Origin: Xylogone sp. PMI_703
Lineage: Eukaryota; Ascomycota; Leotiomycetes
NCBI GenBank assembly: GCA_021399445.1
Contig: JAJTUQ010000002.1
Span: forward strand, 1,798,001 to 1,862,000
Direction: 5' to 3'
DNA length: 64,000 nt
Shown: piece after piece, positions 50,201 through 61,320 of the stretch
How the letters are laid out: every line of letters starts with the position of its first letter
Position numbering within the stretch: position 1 is the stretch's first letter
Position numbers and translations under genes: made by a program
Notes under the pieces: generated by a model
The model's database searches: none
What the model saw: the letters and a program-made list of their open reading frames with translations, nothing else
What the model was told of the DNA's origin: nothing

Positions 50201-50510
50201 ACACGGTTTGGTACGCCTAGTTGCGGCTAAAGGCTAGAGGTACGCGGAAAATAGCTTCTTCTAGGCACACATGAAGTGTTCTGTCCTTTCGGGTCCCAGC
50301 AACTCTTGAGGTTAGGGATGAAAGCAACCGATATGCTGTATCTCTATAAAAGCCACCTCGGTAACCACCGGCTCGTACGCAAGAGAACGCTTGTCCATCC
50401 CATTGTTGAACCTTAGTAGTCTCCTGATGACAATACTGAACCCGCTGCACCCATCCTTGTCAAGTGCATTCAACATTCCACTTCGGCATGTAGACCCTTC
50501 TTCTGGCTCT
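47208..50510. other. Largest gene-free interval (3.3 kb)
   Basis: It lies between the 5' end of the trehalose-synthase subunit gene and the 3' end of PCH2. Many overlapping open frames exist on both strands because G+C is higher here, but none has protein-like pattern or splice support. It contains clusters of GTAC/TACGGTAC palindromes (48300-48320, 48605-48665, 49145-49196) and a 14-A run (48941-48954). A lncRNA cannot be excluded. Confidence 0.5.
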
Positions 50511-52077
50511 TTACGGCTTCTTCCCAGCCGCTATAGTCCGTTTAAGGAAATCGAATGCCATATCAAGACTGCATTCCTTATCCCGTAGGTGCCGCATAAT
50601 GGCCTGCTCTAATAATTGTGCAAGTTTTCTTCCGCTGATTCCGTTCTGGTTGTCCTTAATGCCATTATCGTTGTGCAACTGAATAATGCGGTACAGCTTT
50701 GTGCCCAGATCGTCCCTGTTGAGCACGAGATATAGCTTCGCCTCTTGAAAGGATGGTATAACGTGCTTCGGATCACCGTATTGCGTCCTTTCATACGATA
50801 TAATTCCCTGGCTCATCATTCTCAAAAAGGAGTTACGTAAGATCGTATACTGTGAGGGAAATGTCGGAGAATCCACAAGTAGCTGCAAGCCACATCTATC
50901 AAGGAATGCCGAATCTAGGCAATCAATCATGTTCGAGGTACAAAGAACAATGACGTTTGGACAGGTCCTGATCTTATCGAGGCCACGTAGGAGAGCATTG
51001 GTCGCCCGCAAGGAATCCTGAGCCTCGCCATGAAGAACTCCTAAGGATCTAGAGCCCGCGACTCCTTCTACCTCGTCGAGAAGAACGCAGTTGAGATCTT
51101 CTAATTTATTTCGACAGGTAGCTTCGATGCTGTCGAATATCTCTTCCACCTGTTTTGCACTCTCACTGTAGTATCTAGAAAGTAGCGAAGATGTCTTGAT
51201 TTGAATCAATCTCGTGATTCCATAGGTACTTTTGAGTCGAACGGCGATCTTTTGAATGAGTCCTTGGCACAATGTAGTTTTACCAGATCCAGGCGGGCCG
51301 TGAAGAAGGATCAAGGGGTTCATACCCCGATCGTACATAGGTATTCTCGACATTTTAACTTGGGTATATCAGTTAACGTGCTGCGTACCATCAATCATTA
51401 CATACGAAAGTTTGTTAACGTCCACAACAACTCGCCTTTCAGGTCTTCCTCAAAGACTAGTCTGTGATCGTATCAGCAGCATAAAATCCAGGGTGGTCGT
51501 TAATGACTCACGCTTCCCAGTTGTTATCAAACACGGTATTTGGCATATTGAATATTTCAGCTTGATCGATGATATTTTCAAAGGAACTGGATGAGGTTTG
51601 CAGGAAGTAATAGAAAACTTCGAACATAACGTAATCACACCCAATAGATACCAACTGCTGCTTAGTTCCAACAAACTCTACCGGGACTAATGAGCAGAGA
51701 TACTGACTATACTCGAGTTGAAAACCAGGTGATGGTGCTATTGACGACATATAGTCAATCGCTGACCTTTCAACATGTCAATTGCAAGATTGATCTCACT
51801 CACTATGAGTATCTTCCATGAGGTTTACTCCTAATTCAATGCTGGTTTCAGCTGGAAGAATAGATAGGTCACGTTCCAGGGTGCATGAAAACTAACAATC
51901 CAAATTAGTTGCTGCGAACTGACCCATGTGTTAACGTACGTCTCCGATATCTATCTCATCGTGAAGTCGATCGTGTAGTCTTGCTTCTAGAAGGATCTTA
52001 ACTTGATTCGTGCAGCCTTTATTGGTCATGGAAACGGGTGTTTCTTCGACCGGAGAGTTTTTGCGACTGCACTCCAT
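50511..52077 (-). CDS. PCH2: Pch2/TRIP13 AAA+ ATPase, meiotic checkpoint (459 aa)
   Basis: Five exons: 51940-52077, 51804-51891, 51512-51761, 51406-51461, 50511-51358. The second intron is only 42 bp, and its acceptor (GTCAG) is chosen because it alone keeps frame. The N-terminal domain (1-170) is variable; the AAA+ core has Walker A 'LLHGPPGSGKTTLCQ', Walker B 'CVLLDEVEGVAGSR', sensor 1 'VLCTSNMIDCLDSAFLDRC' and a pore-loop region 'SLLSRYYSESAK'. Pch2/TRIP13 hexamers unfold HORMA proteins (Hop1, Mad2), coordinating recombination with chromosome-axis remodelling. Divergent from the cyclophilin gene by 481 bp. Confidence 0.93.
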
Positions 52078-52558
52078 GGTATAACCACACAAACTTTTCC
52101 AGCAAGGCTGAGGAGAAAAGAGAACAAAGGGAAAAGAAGTTACTAGAGGACAGGAAAGAAAATGGTTATTTGAAGGAGGGCGTCTGTAAAATCGACAATA
52201 CTGCTTGACAAATGCGACCTTGTCCTATAGGGAAAGTAAGAGCTGGGGGAAATTAACCTATCAATGGATAGGTTACACTGAATAAGGAGAATTATTGACT
52301 TAGTATGCGTGCGCTATCTGTTGAAATATTCTCCAACGCGCATCACGGAGCTTAAACTAGAACTTGTTCTGTGGTTTGCATTGAAGTAAGAAGGGTGATG
52401 TGAGTTTTTGTTGTTGGGCCTGGACAAGGCCACCACACTAGCATACCCCTGTCAAAAAGCGCGTACAGTAGTTTCTCAGCCTTATGATTTTCTAACATCA
52501 TTGGCTTCAATCCATCGTATTGCAAACTACAAATCACGCTCATTTATAAACCCCCAAG
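52078..52558. promoter_or_regulatory. Divergent promoter region, PCH2 / cyclophilin
   Basis: 481 bp between outward-facing genes; no clear TATA or repeat seen. Confidence 0.45.
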
Positions 52559-54516
52559 ATGTCGGAAAGGGCTAGCGACAATAATTCTAATAAGAGGGGG
52601 CGGTCAGAAGATGGTTGGTGTCAAATCTGATGCATTGCATAGAGCCTACTAATTATTGAAATAGAGTCCTCATCTGATGATGATATGGGCCCCCAGCTCC
52701 CATCTGCTGAAGCACCCAAGAAGAAACGCCGTATTCTCCCATATGAGAAACTCTACATATCTGCGCTTCCTGATTCACCTCGATATTCCAAATCTCTTAT
52801 GCACAAGGATCAGCTCTCCTTTGTAACCATGACCCCCTACACCGACTTCTTGATCACCAGTTCTATAGATGGAGTAGTCAAATTTTGGAAGAAAATGGGC
52901 GAGGGGATTGAGTTCGTTAAGGAGTTCAAAGCACATGTCGGTGAGATCAAGAGTGTCTCTGTTAGTGCTGATGGAAGAAGTTTTGCTACGGCGGGTGTGG
53001 ATAAAACGATTAAGCTCTTTGACGTTATGACATTTGATCTTTTGTCCATGTTAATGACCGAGTTTACGCCGAAGTGCATATGTTGGGTACATAAACGTGG
53101 AGCATCATTGCCGTTACTGGCAGTTTCTGATGAGGTGAACCATAATATTCGAATCTATGATGGGCGAGGAGAGGCGCAGGAACCAATGCATACCATTACT
53201 GGCCTTCATCGCAGCGTAGTGTCTTTGATGGCATTCAATGACGCATATGATTGTGTTATCTCTATTGACGAGAATAGCATGGTCGAATACTGGCGGCCAA
53301 ATACTTACGAGAAACCGGACAATGTCTTCGAATATAAGAGCTCCACAAATCTTTTCGAATTTAAGAAAGCCAAGTCACTGCCGACATCCCTCACAATCTC
53401 GCCATCAGGACACCAATTTGCCACATTCTCATTCCCGGATAGGAAGATTCGAGTGTTTGAGTTCGCTACAGGGAAGCTCCATCGTACATATGACGAGTCA
53501 TTACGGATCATTGAGGAAATGCAACAAGCTGGTACGGCTCTTCAGAAGCTAGACGATGTTGAGTTTGGACGACGCCTCGCTACAGAACGCGAAATTGAGA
53601 ATCAAATATATAAGAATAAAGCTAACATCATCTTTGATGAGTCCGGGCACTTCATCATCTGTGGATCGATGCTTGGGATCAAAGTTCTTAACACATACAC
53701 CAATCGAATCGTAAAGGTATACGGTAAAGATGAACATTTCAGGCCGCTCAACCTTGCAATCTACCAAGGCCAGCCGCAGAAGAAAGGTGTCACCACAGTC
53801 GCTATGGCGGCATCCAATAATCCCCTGCTTCAAGAATCAGAAGCCCGGGATCCTATACTCTTTGCTACTGGCGTCGGGAAGCAACGCTTTTACATGTTTA
53901 CCAATGATACTGATATCTCCAAATCTGAACGCGATGTTCAAAATGAAAAGCCAACGAATATCAATGCTCGAAAGGCTGTTGAAGCCAAACCAGCGGAGAG
54001 CGGAACGGCGGCGATTATCCACACAACCTATGGCGATATCCACATCCGTCTGTTTCCTGATGCTGCGCCGAAAGCCGTCGAAAACTTTGTCGTTCATTCC
54101 AAGAATGGATACTATAATAATACGATCTTCCACAGAGTTATCAGGAAGTTCATGATTCAGTGTGGTGACCCCTTAGGTGATGGGACTGGAGGCGAAAGCA
54201 TCTGGGGTAAGGAATTTGAGGATGAGTTTAGTACCCTGAAGCACGATAAACCTTATACCGTGAGCATGGCCAATGCTGGCCCTAATACCAACGGGAGTCA
54301 GTTCTTTATTACAACTGAAAAAACTGTAAGTGTCCGCTTATTGAAATCTAAAAAGCAGAATCTAACAGTCTATTCTAGCCATGGCTTGACAACAAACACA
54401 CAATCTTCGGGCGAGCAATTCAAGGTCTCGATGTTATTCACAAGATTGAAAACACCAGAGTCTATAAGGAAAAGCCCGAGGAAGATATTAAAATCCTCAA
54501 CATAGACATCATGTAA
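52559..54516 (+). CDS. WD40-cyclophilin peptidyl-prolyl isomerase (PPWD1/Cyp15-like, 617 aa)
   Basis: Three exons: 52559-52613, 52665-54325, 54379-54516. Exon 1 gives '[15 protein letters not shown]' and joins into an acidic patch (ESSSDDD). About five WD40 repeats follow (residues 60-390; 'GVVKFWKK', 'KTIKLFD', 'NIRIYDGRG', 'KIRVFEF'). The C-terminal cyclophilin domain (about 455-617) contains '[20 protein letters not shown]' with catalytic Arg, 'NGSQFFITT' and, after the last intron, '[20 protein letters not shown]'. The calcineurin-binding Trp position reads 'PWLD', consistent with PPWD1. Human PPWD1 is a spliceosome component; S. pombe Cyp3/Cyp15-type proteins act in the nucleus. Confidence 0.95.
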
Positions 54517-54930
54517 TATCAATACAAAAAATGCTGGTTACCTCGAACAGTAGGTATCTCGGACCCTCCTCTTTTGGTTAGAATCCGGACCGTGCGTGCT
54601 TGATTTTGTCAAATATGAGTCAGCAATCGCGACCTTATCGTCTGCGCAATCAGATCTCCGCTTCCAATCAACCAACGTCGAGCGCTTGACTTCCAGCTTC
54701 GACTTTCCCCGCGTCGACCCTCTAGCCTTCCCTTACCGCCATTTGGCCTCAAATTATGCTCATGTACATCGCGACATTGGTGACGAGTGTTCTACAGCAG
54801 GCGGTTGTAAGCTCGAGTCGCATTCATAGGCCGGCGTGGTCGGCAAGCTGAAATTGAACGACCTGTCCCATCGATTCTCGGTAATGTATTAGTTATAACA
54901 GATCGGCCTCAATCACTCCCTCATGGTACT
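54517..54930. promoter_or_regulatory. Promoter and leader with upstream ORFs
   Basis: 414 bp upstream of the Zn2Cys6 regulator. If transcribed, it contains two closed upstream ORFs, 54615-54689 (24 aa) and 54756-54851 (31 aa), and an ATG at 54923 that overlaps the main start out of frame. Confidence 0.5.
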
Positions 54931-57734
54931 ATGCCACGACCAAAGAAAGAGGGAGGGCCGGAGCCAAAGAAACGGAGTCGCAATGGATGTTGGTATGCTA
55001 TTATCAATAGTAGCCGCTAGGCTTACACTCGTTATGACTGTATCGCTGATATAGGCTAGGCCTTGTAAAACGCGGAAAGTGAAGTGCGACGAAGGGAAGC
55101 CTTCTTGCCTCAATTGCCAAAGATTGTCCGAAAAATGTGACTACAGTATTCGACTTAACTGGGAAGGTCGCGGGAAAAAGAAGCCAGAGAGTGATGGTCA
55201 GGTCGACTTCTCCACGGGGTTAATTACTCTAGGACCTAACCAAGAACACGTCTCAGATTCCTTAGAAACTACCAATAACTACGAAAATGGATTCCACGCA
55301 AGTATCTGGAAGCCTCAGAGTGTTTCTCAGCAGCTAGGGAACTACCCACAGCCCGTAACATCCAGTACACATAGCGCTTCAAATTCATTAGTGGTTGATC
55401 CAACGTTGGCTCGACAAACGCTTCCTCCAACGCCTATATCCCAAGAGAGTCTCTATGGAGATAGTCCCGGCCAATCAGACTATCATTACTCACAGGGTTA
55501 TGAGCGTTATCGCTCAGCAACACCTAATACTCCGAGAACTGTTCTGTCATCTGGTTTGTTAAGACTTCGAGAAGCTGTGGGACAAGATGGACAAGGAATT
55601 GAATCGGAGTCTAGTGTTGGAAGTGCCAACAGCGGGACTCCATTAAGCCGGGGCACTATACTTCCTCCAATTACGGATACCCGTGCATCTACCCCCTCAT
55701 TTTATCATAATATTCGCGACGAAGATATAGCAGGTCCGGAGCTACCACCGATTGATAGACCCTTGAAGCGTTTACGATCAGAACCAGAGAATATCCCAGC
55801 ATTCAACATGGTTATGCTGCCTCCAAATCTGACATCTGCTCCTTATTCTGGCATGGAACCTCAAGGATCTGGTATTTCTATATCCGGTCCGCCAAGCTCT
55901 GTGGGTCCTCTGACGCCGGCGTCTAGCCATGGCGATGATGGTTATAGATCATATCCTGCTAAGGCTTCGCCATATTCCATTCAAGAGCCCCCTAGTTTAC
56001 GCCGCCTATCAGTCAGTTCCCTACTTTCTGGCCCACCAGGTATGCCATATGAAGATGTACCACATGCACCGGGGAGCGGTCACGGGGATGTCCGGTCATG
56101 GCCACCAAATCCAACAGAGTATTACCAAAATACTACAACATGGGGGGTAGACAGAGGGTTCAAAGACCTAGATATTGGAAAGAATGATGACACGAATGCT
56201 ATTTCCGGCGCATCTCCAACGGCTCTAAGGGCTCATCTTGACTTAATTTTAGATGAAGACGGAGAATTTAGTCCAGTTGAATTTGGCTTCGGCGTGCAAA
56301 CCACAAACACTACCACCATGTTCGAGGGTGGTGGTTATTATGATAAACCGGTACCTATCTCTATACCTCGAGCACTGGAGCCATTGCCTGCTAAGCTACT
56401 TGAAAACCCGATGAACTTGTTGGTTAGTTACTCTCTATTATTCAAAGGATTTCTAAAAGCTGACTATTTATCTCATAGTACTTTGTATGGCCCCGTTGCC
56501 TGCATTTTTTGATCATGGAATTCTTACTAACATAATATAGCACCATTTCCTCAACCATACGGCTGGTTGTCTCGTCCCTCATAACTGTTTATCCAATCCA
56601 TTCAAAATCATCTTACCGCAAATGGCGGTCCAAGATGAGAACCTTCTTAACCTTCTACTTGCGTACTCTGCCTTTCACAGAGCTCGTCTGTTACGGCAAC
56701 CCGAACCAGCTACGCGAATCGCACTTTGGGTAAAAGACATCTTCCCTAACCTGCGGCACGCCCTGAACGACCCAAATAAGATTATCTCGAATTCAAATAT
56801 AGCAACTGCGATCATGCTGGCCTCTTTAGAGATCATTTCGCCAAAAGCGTTTGGTATTGCGGTTCCCTGGCAATTACATCTTGATACTGCTAGACAAATG
56901 ATAGCCGCTAGAGGTGGCCCGCAAACTTTACAATCATCGCACGGTGATAAGGTGTCATCATTTCTATGGAGTTGGTTTGCTTATCTTGATGTCCTTGCCT
57001 GCTTAAGTGGCGACAGATCTCGCTCCTCACTATCAGCTTGGGTTCTAGACTACGAGATCGATCACGAGAATGATTATTCCATTGATTGTATCCTTGGATT
57101 TACCAGCCGCTGTATAAATATTCTAGCCAAAATTGCGGAACTTTGTCGGATGTGTGATATCGAACGTATTAAGCAAGATCATGAAATTGACCCTGACTGG
57201 AAACCGTCTGAGGAGACTATTACTCGTGCGGAGAAGCTTGAGGCTGACCTTAATGCATCTCGTCTACATCCAGCCCGGCCATGCCCCCATATGCAATCAA
57301 CAGGCGAAGCAGCATACCATTGGGACAGTCTAGAGATGGCTGCTACCAATGAAGCATTTCACTGGGCAGGATTGGTGCATCTTCATCGCAGAGTCTTAGG
57401 AAAACCTTCAACGCATAATGATGTGCAGACTGCAGTCCGTGAGATATTTGGAGCACTATATAAGGTCAGGAAAGGTAGTAGTGCTGAAGCCGGTCTTTTA
57501 TTTCCAATGTTCACTGCTGGCTGTGATACATTGGATGAGAAACAGAGGTCAGATATCCTCGATAGGCTTAAAGGTGTGGAGACACTGGGTATGACACAGG
57601 TGAGTTTTGATGATTCCTGACTTTATCGACACTTTCTAAAAGTTTAGGTTCATGCTGCTCGTACTCTAATGGAAAAGGTTTTTGAAACCGGAAAGCCCTG
57701 GGAGACGCTTGTTGCCGGAGAATTTGTTGGTTGA
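54931..57734 (+). CDS. Zn2Cys6 transcription factor (856 aa)
   Basis: Four exons: 54931-54992, 55060-56422, 56541-57599, 57648-57734. The first intron splits the zinc cluster; using the second of two nearby AGs gives 'RNGCWPCKTRKVKCDE' and the canonical C-x2-C-x6-C-x6-C-x2-C-x6-C (Cys20, 23, 30, 37, 40, 47). A basic linker (NWEGRGKKK) and a long Ser/Pro-rich disordered region (70-440) follow. The last 380 residues are helical with 'HHFLNHTAGCLVPH' and 'NLLLAYSAFHRARLL', typical of the fungal-specific Fungal_trans_2 domain. It is a nuclear, sequence-specific regulator; target genes cannot be read from sequence. Upstream ORFs may limit its translation. Confidence 0.92.
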
Positions 57735-57937
57735 GAGCCGAGATATGATAGGGTATACGTATACTCCGGCATGACTGAGTTTTGATCTTCAGCAATTGAG
57801 TATCTAAGACTCGTTCCCAATCCTCTCGTCCTTGGCATGACGTAAAAAGGCCTGAATATTCAGCGAGTAGTCGAAAGGTTGTACAGTTAAGCCAGTGGAA
57901 CAGAAGGATAGCGGTTTGCTATCTGGATGACGGTCGA

Positions 57938-58002
57938 CGGCCGCCCCCGTACATTAATCATACAATTATTACACGTGTATGATTAATATACGCGGGCGGC
58001 CG
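57938..58002. repeat. 27-bp near-perfect inverted repeat (hairpin)
   Basis: Arms 57938-57964 and 57976-58002 pair at 25 of 27 positions, separated by an 11-nt loop. Each arm has a GC-rich outer part (CGGCCGCCC) and an AT-rich inner part (ATTAATCATACA). It lies 200 bp past the stop of the Zn2Cys6 gene. It could be a small mobile-element remnant, a replication or recombination hot spot, or an RNA hairpin. Confidence 0.85.
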
Positions 58003-58506
58003 ATTGGAGCCGTTAACTACTCAAGCGGATCCCTTTCTGAAGGAGATAAGCGTGATAGTAAGGATGGTCTGGTGGCCATGACTTTGCTCCGAAGCCAGCA
58101 TCTTGGACTCGGCCAAGGAGGGATTAAGTACCTATGAACAGTAACACCGAGAGTTGCTGTATTATTTGGTGGACGCTTGACTAGAATGCGAGAGTCGCAG
58201 TGGAGCTGGGCTGGTCACGTCTCCCTGAGTGTCATAACTCAAAGCTCCTGCCACTGGCCTACTCGACCTAGGTTCTACATGGATATGCCCATAGGGAACT
58301 CTGAAGAATATCCAATCTGTGTTGAGTTACAACACCTGCATTAACTCCTAGCAGCATTCAAAAGTTACTACATAATAACGAATTGTGCAAAGCTAGGCTG
58401 CAGTAGGCTCTCGAATGGAGTTCATATCGGAGTCTAGTTTGGATAGTCAGCAAAGTACGTTAATGATGGATCTCAAACTACACGTCCGCCAGACCTGTAC
58501 TGGAAA

Positions 58507-58668
58507 TTAAAGACTGTGTCCATGGGTTACGAAGGATTCTGGATCTGGCGGAGTGGTTGGGTCTACCTGGGGTGGTGGATACTGGTCCTCAAGTAGATAT
58601 TGTTTAGACCCATCAATGCTTTGAAGATGTTCCCTAGTATACTCTCTTCTCTTCGTGGTGTCTTGGAA
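58507..58668 (-). pseudogene. C-terminal fragment of an unidentified gene (possible relic)
   Basis: The 53 codons before TAA (58507-58509) read like a natural C-terminus: 'KRREYTREHLQSIDGSKQYL', then 'PPPQVDPTTPPDPE'. Just upstream there is an in-frame TAA (58669-58671), and adjoining frames carry other protein-like pieces with stops. A splice acceptor within 58660-58664 is possible, so an intact small exon cannot be excluded, but I found no coherent upstream exon. Family not recognised. Confidence 0.3.
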
Positions 58669-58940
58669 TTATTTCTAGTGGTCCTATTAAGCTGTATCAG
58701 GATTCTGCCAAATCAATTATCAGACAAAGTATCCTAATGCCCCTAAATTTCGTCCATGCCACCACCCTATGGATTATTTGATAGAACATTTTACTGCCAA
58801 ATATGATAAAAGTTTCTCACTCAGCCGACTGTCTAGAAAATGTGTAGTTATTAAAATTGCTTCAATATGAGGCGCTATTTATCACGAAGTCTATTCTAAA
58901 ATGAAACAGATCGAAATCGCCAGAGATAATTCTACATGGT

Positions 58941-60750
58941 CTACAGCTTAGCCTTTGCCTGCTCGGCTTTGACCTTATCTTTCAAAACTCTCCTCAAGAT
59001 CTTTCCACTCACGCTCTTGGGTATCTCGTCAACAAAGCGAACACCACCTCTTAAGCGTTTATGTGGCGCCACTTTTGCAGCCAGCCAGTCCTGAATCCTC
59101 TTTTCGGTCTCCTTATCTGCCTTAACACCCTTGGCGGGCACGACGTAGGCTCTTGGGAGTTCGGTTGCCTGGGTCTCGTCGTAAACGCCAATCACTGCGA
59201 CATCGTTTACTTCATTGTTGCCTAATAGCAAGCCTTCCAGTTCTGCAGGCGGGACCTGGAACCCTTTGTACTTGATCAATTCCTTGACGCGGTCTGTGAT
59301 AAAGAAGTTTCCATCCTTATCCTGGTGGCCGACATCACCTGTCTTGAAGAAACCATCTTCGGTAAGAGCATGCTTGGTTCCTTCTGGATTGTTCAAATAG
59401 CCCTTGAAAACATTGGGGCCCTTGATCCAAAGTTCTCCAGTTTCCCCAACTGGAACCTCCTTCTCATCAGCAGACATGTATTTTGCAGTCTGATTTGGCA
59501 GGAGTTTGCCGACAGATCCAATTGTCTTGTTCCAGTCTTCCCAGGTTTGAGTGTGTGTTGTAGGGCTCGTCTCCGACAAGCCGTAACCTTGCTTTACCGG
59601 GATCTTGAGACGCTCCCAGACAGCGTCCACTAGATCTCTCGTTAAAGGTGCAGCACCGGAGTTCATCATGCGTATGGTAGACAGGTCGTATTTAGAGACG
59701 ATAGGATGCTTTGCGAGTGCAAGAACGACTGGTGGAACCACGTATGAAAAGGTAATCTTAAAGTTCTGGACGTGTGCACAGAACTTCTCAATATCGAACT
59801 TGGCCATAACTACGAGTTCAATTCCAGACCGCATTGACGAGTGAACTAAGCAGGTCAGTCCCTAGAATTGGAGCGTCAGTTTTATATTCTCATCATACGG
59901 TGTTCTGGTGGGGGAGAAAGACTAACATAGATATGGAAGAATGGCAGAAACGCTAATATCCTGTCTGGCTGTCCATTATTTTTGCTTCCATCCCAACTCA
60001 TATCTTTACTTTCCATATAACCATTCATAACTGTATTTGAGACAATATTCTCATGAGATAGCATAACGCCTTTAGGGTGTCCAGTAGTCCCAGAGCTATA
60101 GACCAAGAAAGCAAGGTCTTTCTTAGGGTCTATTTTGGTCTTCCTGTACCTGTTCGTGCCCGACAGATTGCGGATGGTGGTGAAGTGCTTGAAACGTGCG
60201 GTTTCATCGCGCGCGTCACCAACAAGAATAATACGATTCTCTGGAATTCCGACCTTCTTGCACGCCTCAGATGCAACTTTTAGGAAAGCCTTCTGTGTGG
60301 CCAGTGCTTTAGCTCCTGAATCCTTTAGTTGAAATGCCAGCTCTTCAGCGGTATATGCTGGGTTTGCTGGAGAGACAATTCCTCCTGCCCAGTGAGTACC
60401 CCATATCACAGGTGGTGTATCAATGCAATTAGGTGTGAATAGAGCAAGAACATCTCCTTTCTTCCAGTCCCAGACGGATTTTAGTCCCTTTGCAAAATCA
60501 AGCGCAGAGCTCCTGACCTGGGCATAGGTATAGGAGCGCGACGTATCGGCATCGGTGTAGATGACTGCAGGAGAGACTCAGTAAATCTTGTATACTCGGA
60601 GGAAGAAGAGAAAAGGAGCGAAAGCAATGGATTGAAAAATCGAGGCATACCTTTGTCATCTGGAAATGGTCTATCCTTCCTCTCGAAGAGGTGGTCCCAA
60701 ATGTCAATGTTGGGGATGTCTAGTCTCGGGTAGGTAGATTCCGTAGGCAT
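58941..60750 (-). CDS. Peroxisomal acyl-CoA synthetase, 4-coumarate-CoA ligase-like (552 aa)
   Basis: Three exons: 60651-60750, 59927-60564, 58941-59861 (introns 86 and 65 bp). The ANL superfamily motifs are complete: A3 'LVYSSGTTGHPKGV', 'FLPFFHIYGLTCLVH' across the second junction, A5 'GYGLSETSP', A7 'KTGDVGHQDKDGNF', A8 'RVKELIKYKGFQVPP' and the final Lys in 'PKSVSGKILRR'. The C-terminus AKL is a type 1 peroxisomal targeting signal, separating it from plant-type cytosolic ligases. It activates a carboxylic acid (fatty or aromatic) to its CoA thioester via the adenylate. Substrate cannot be told; fungal relatives serve beta-oxidation, and some the penicillin or mycophenolic acid side-chain pathways. 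Confidence 0.93.
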
Positions 60751-61320
60751 CCTGCAGCGCGAGACACGAAAGCCAAGCAAAAGCAATTCCAAAAAAAGGG
60801 CGCGGGGTGCTGAGATCAAGAATTATCACTTAGACAGCCACGACGAGGGTGTAAGCGGTATATGTAGTTTGCGTACGGGCGTAAGAGCACGAGATTTGGA
60901 GATTAACTAGGAGCTCTGCTTTATACGGTAGCCAATCAGTGCAGATTGCAATTGGCGGAGTATGCGGAGTAGATCGGTAACCTCCTTGCGGAGGACTTGT
61001 TACCTTGGGATTCTTCCATCTTGCCAATGACGAGGCCAGCCCTACCTGCCGAGGCACGCATTCTTCAACCAATTATAAAAGACCCGGCCCAAACAGTTCT
61101 AAGTGGAAGCCTCGGCCCACTCGTTCCTCCCAATAAGCCTTTTATGCCTTAGGCTACCAGGATGGACGCCTATCGGACCAAAATTATTAGTCAGCAGTAC
61201 TTTCGGAAGCTAGACCAAATTTGACATTTTGAGCTACAGACGTTGACCAGCAGCTTTGACTTTGGATGCATCTGCCTCGGCCCTTGATTCTACCTTCAGT
61301 CAGCGTTGTGACTGCCCACC
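60751..61320. promoter_or_regulatory. Divergent promoter region, acyl-CoA ligase / ATP11
   Basis: 570 bp between outward-facing genes. It includes two GCGGAGTA copies (60954-60971). No gene seen. Confidence 0.45.

Larger units (their letters stand above)
57735..58940. other. Convergent intergenic interval with palindrome and relic
   Basis: 1.2 kb between the 3' ends of the Zn2Cys6 gene and the acyl-CoA ligase. It holds the inverted repeat at 57938-58002 and a short protein-like minus-strand stretch at 58507-58668; the rest shows nothing. Confidence 0.5.
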
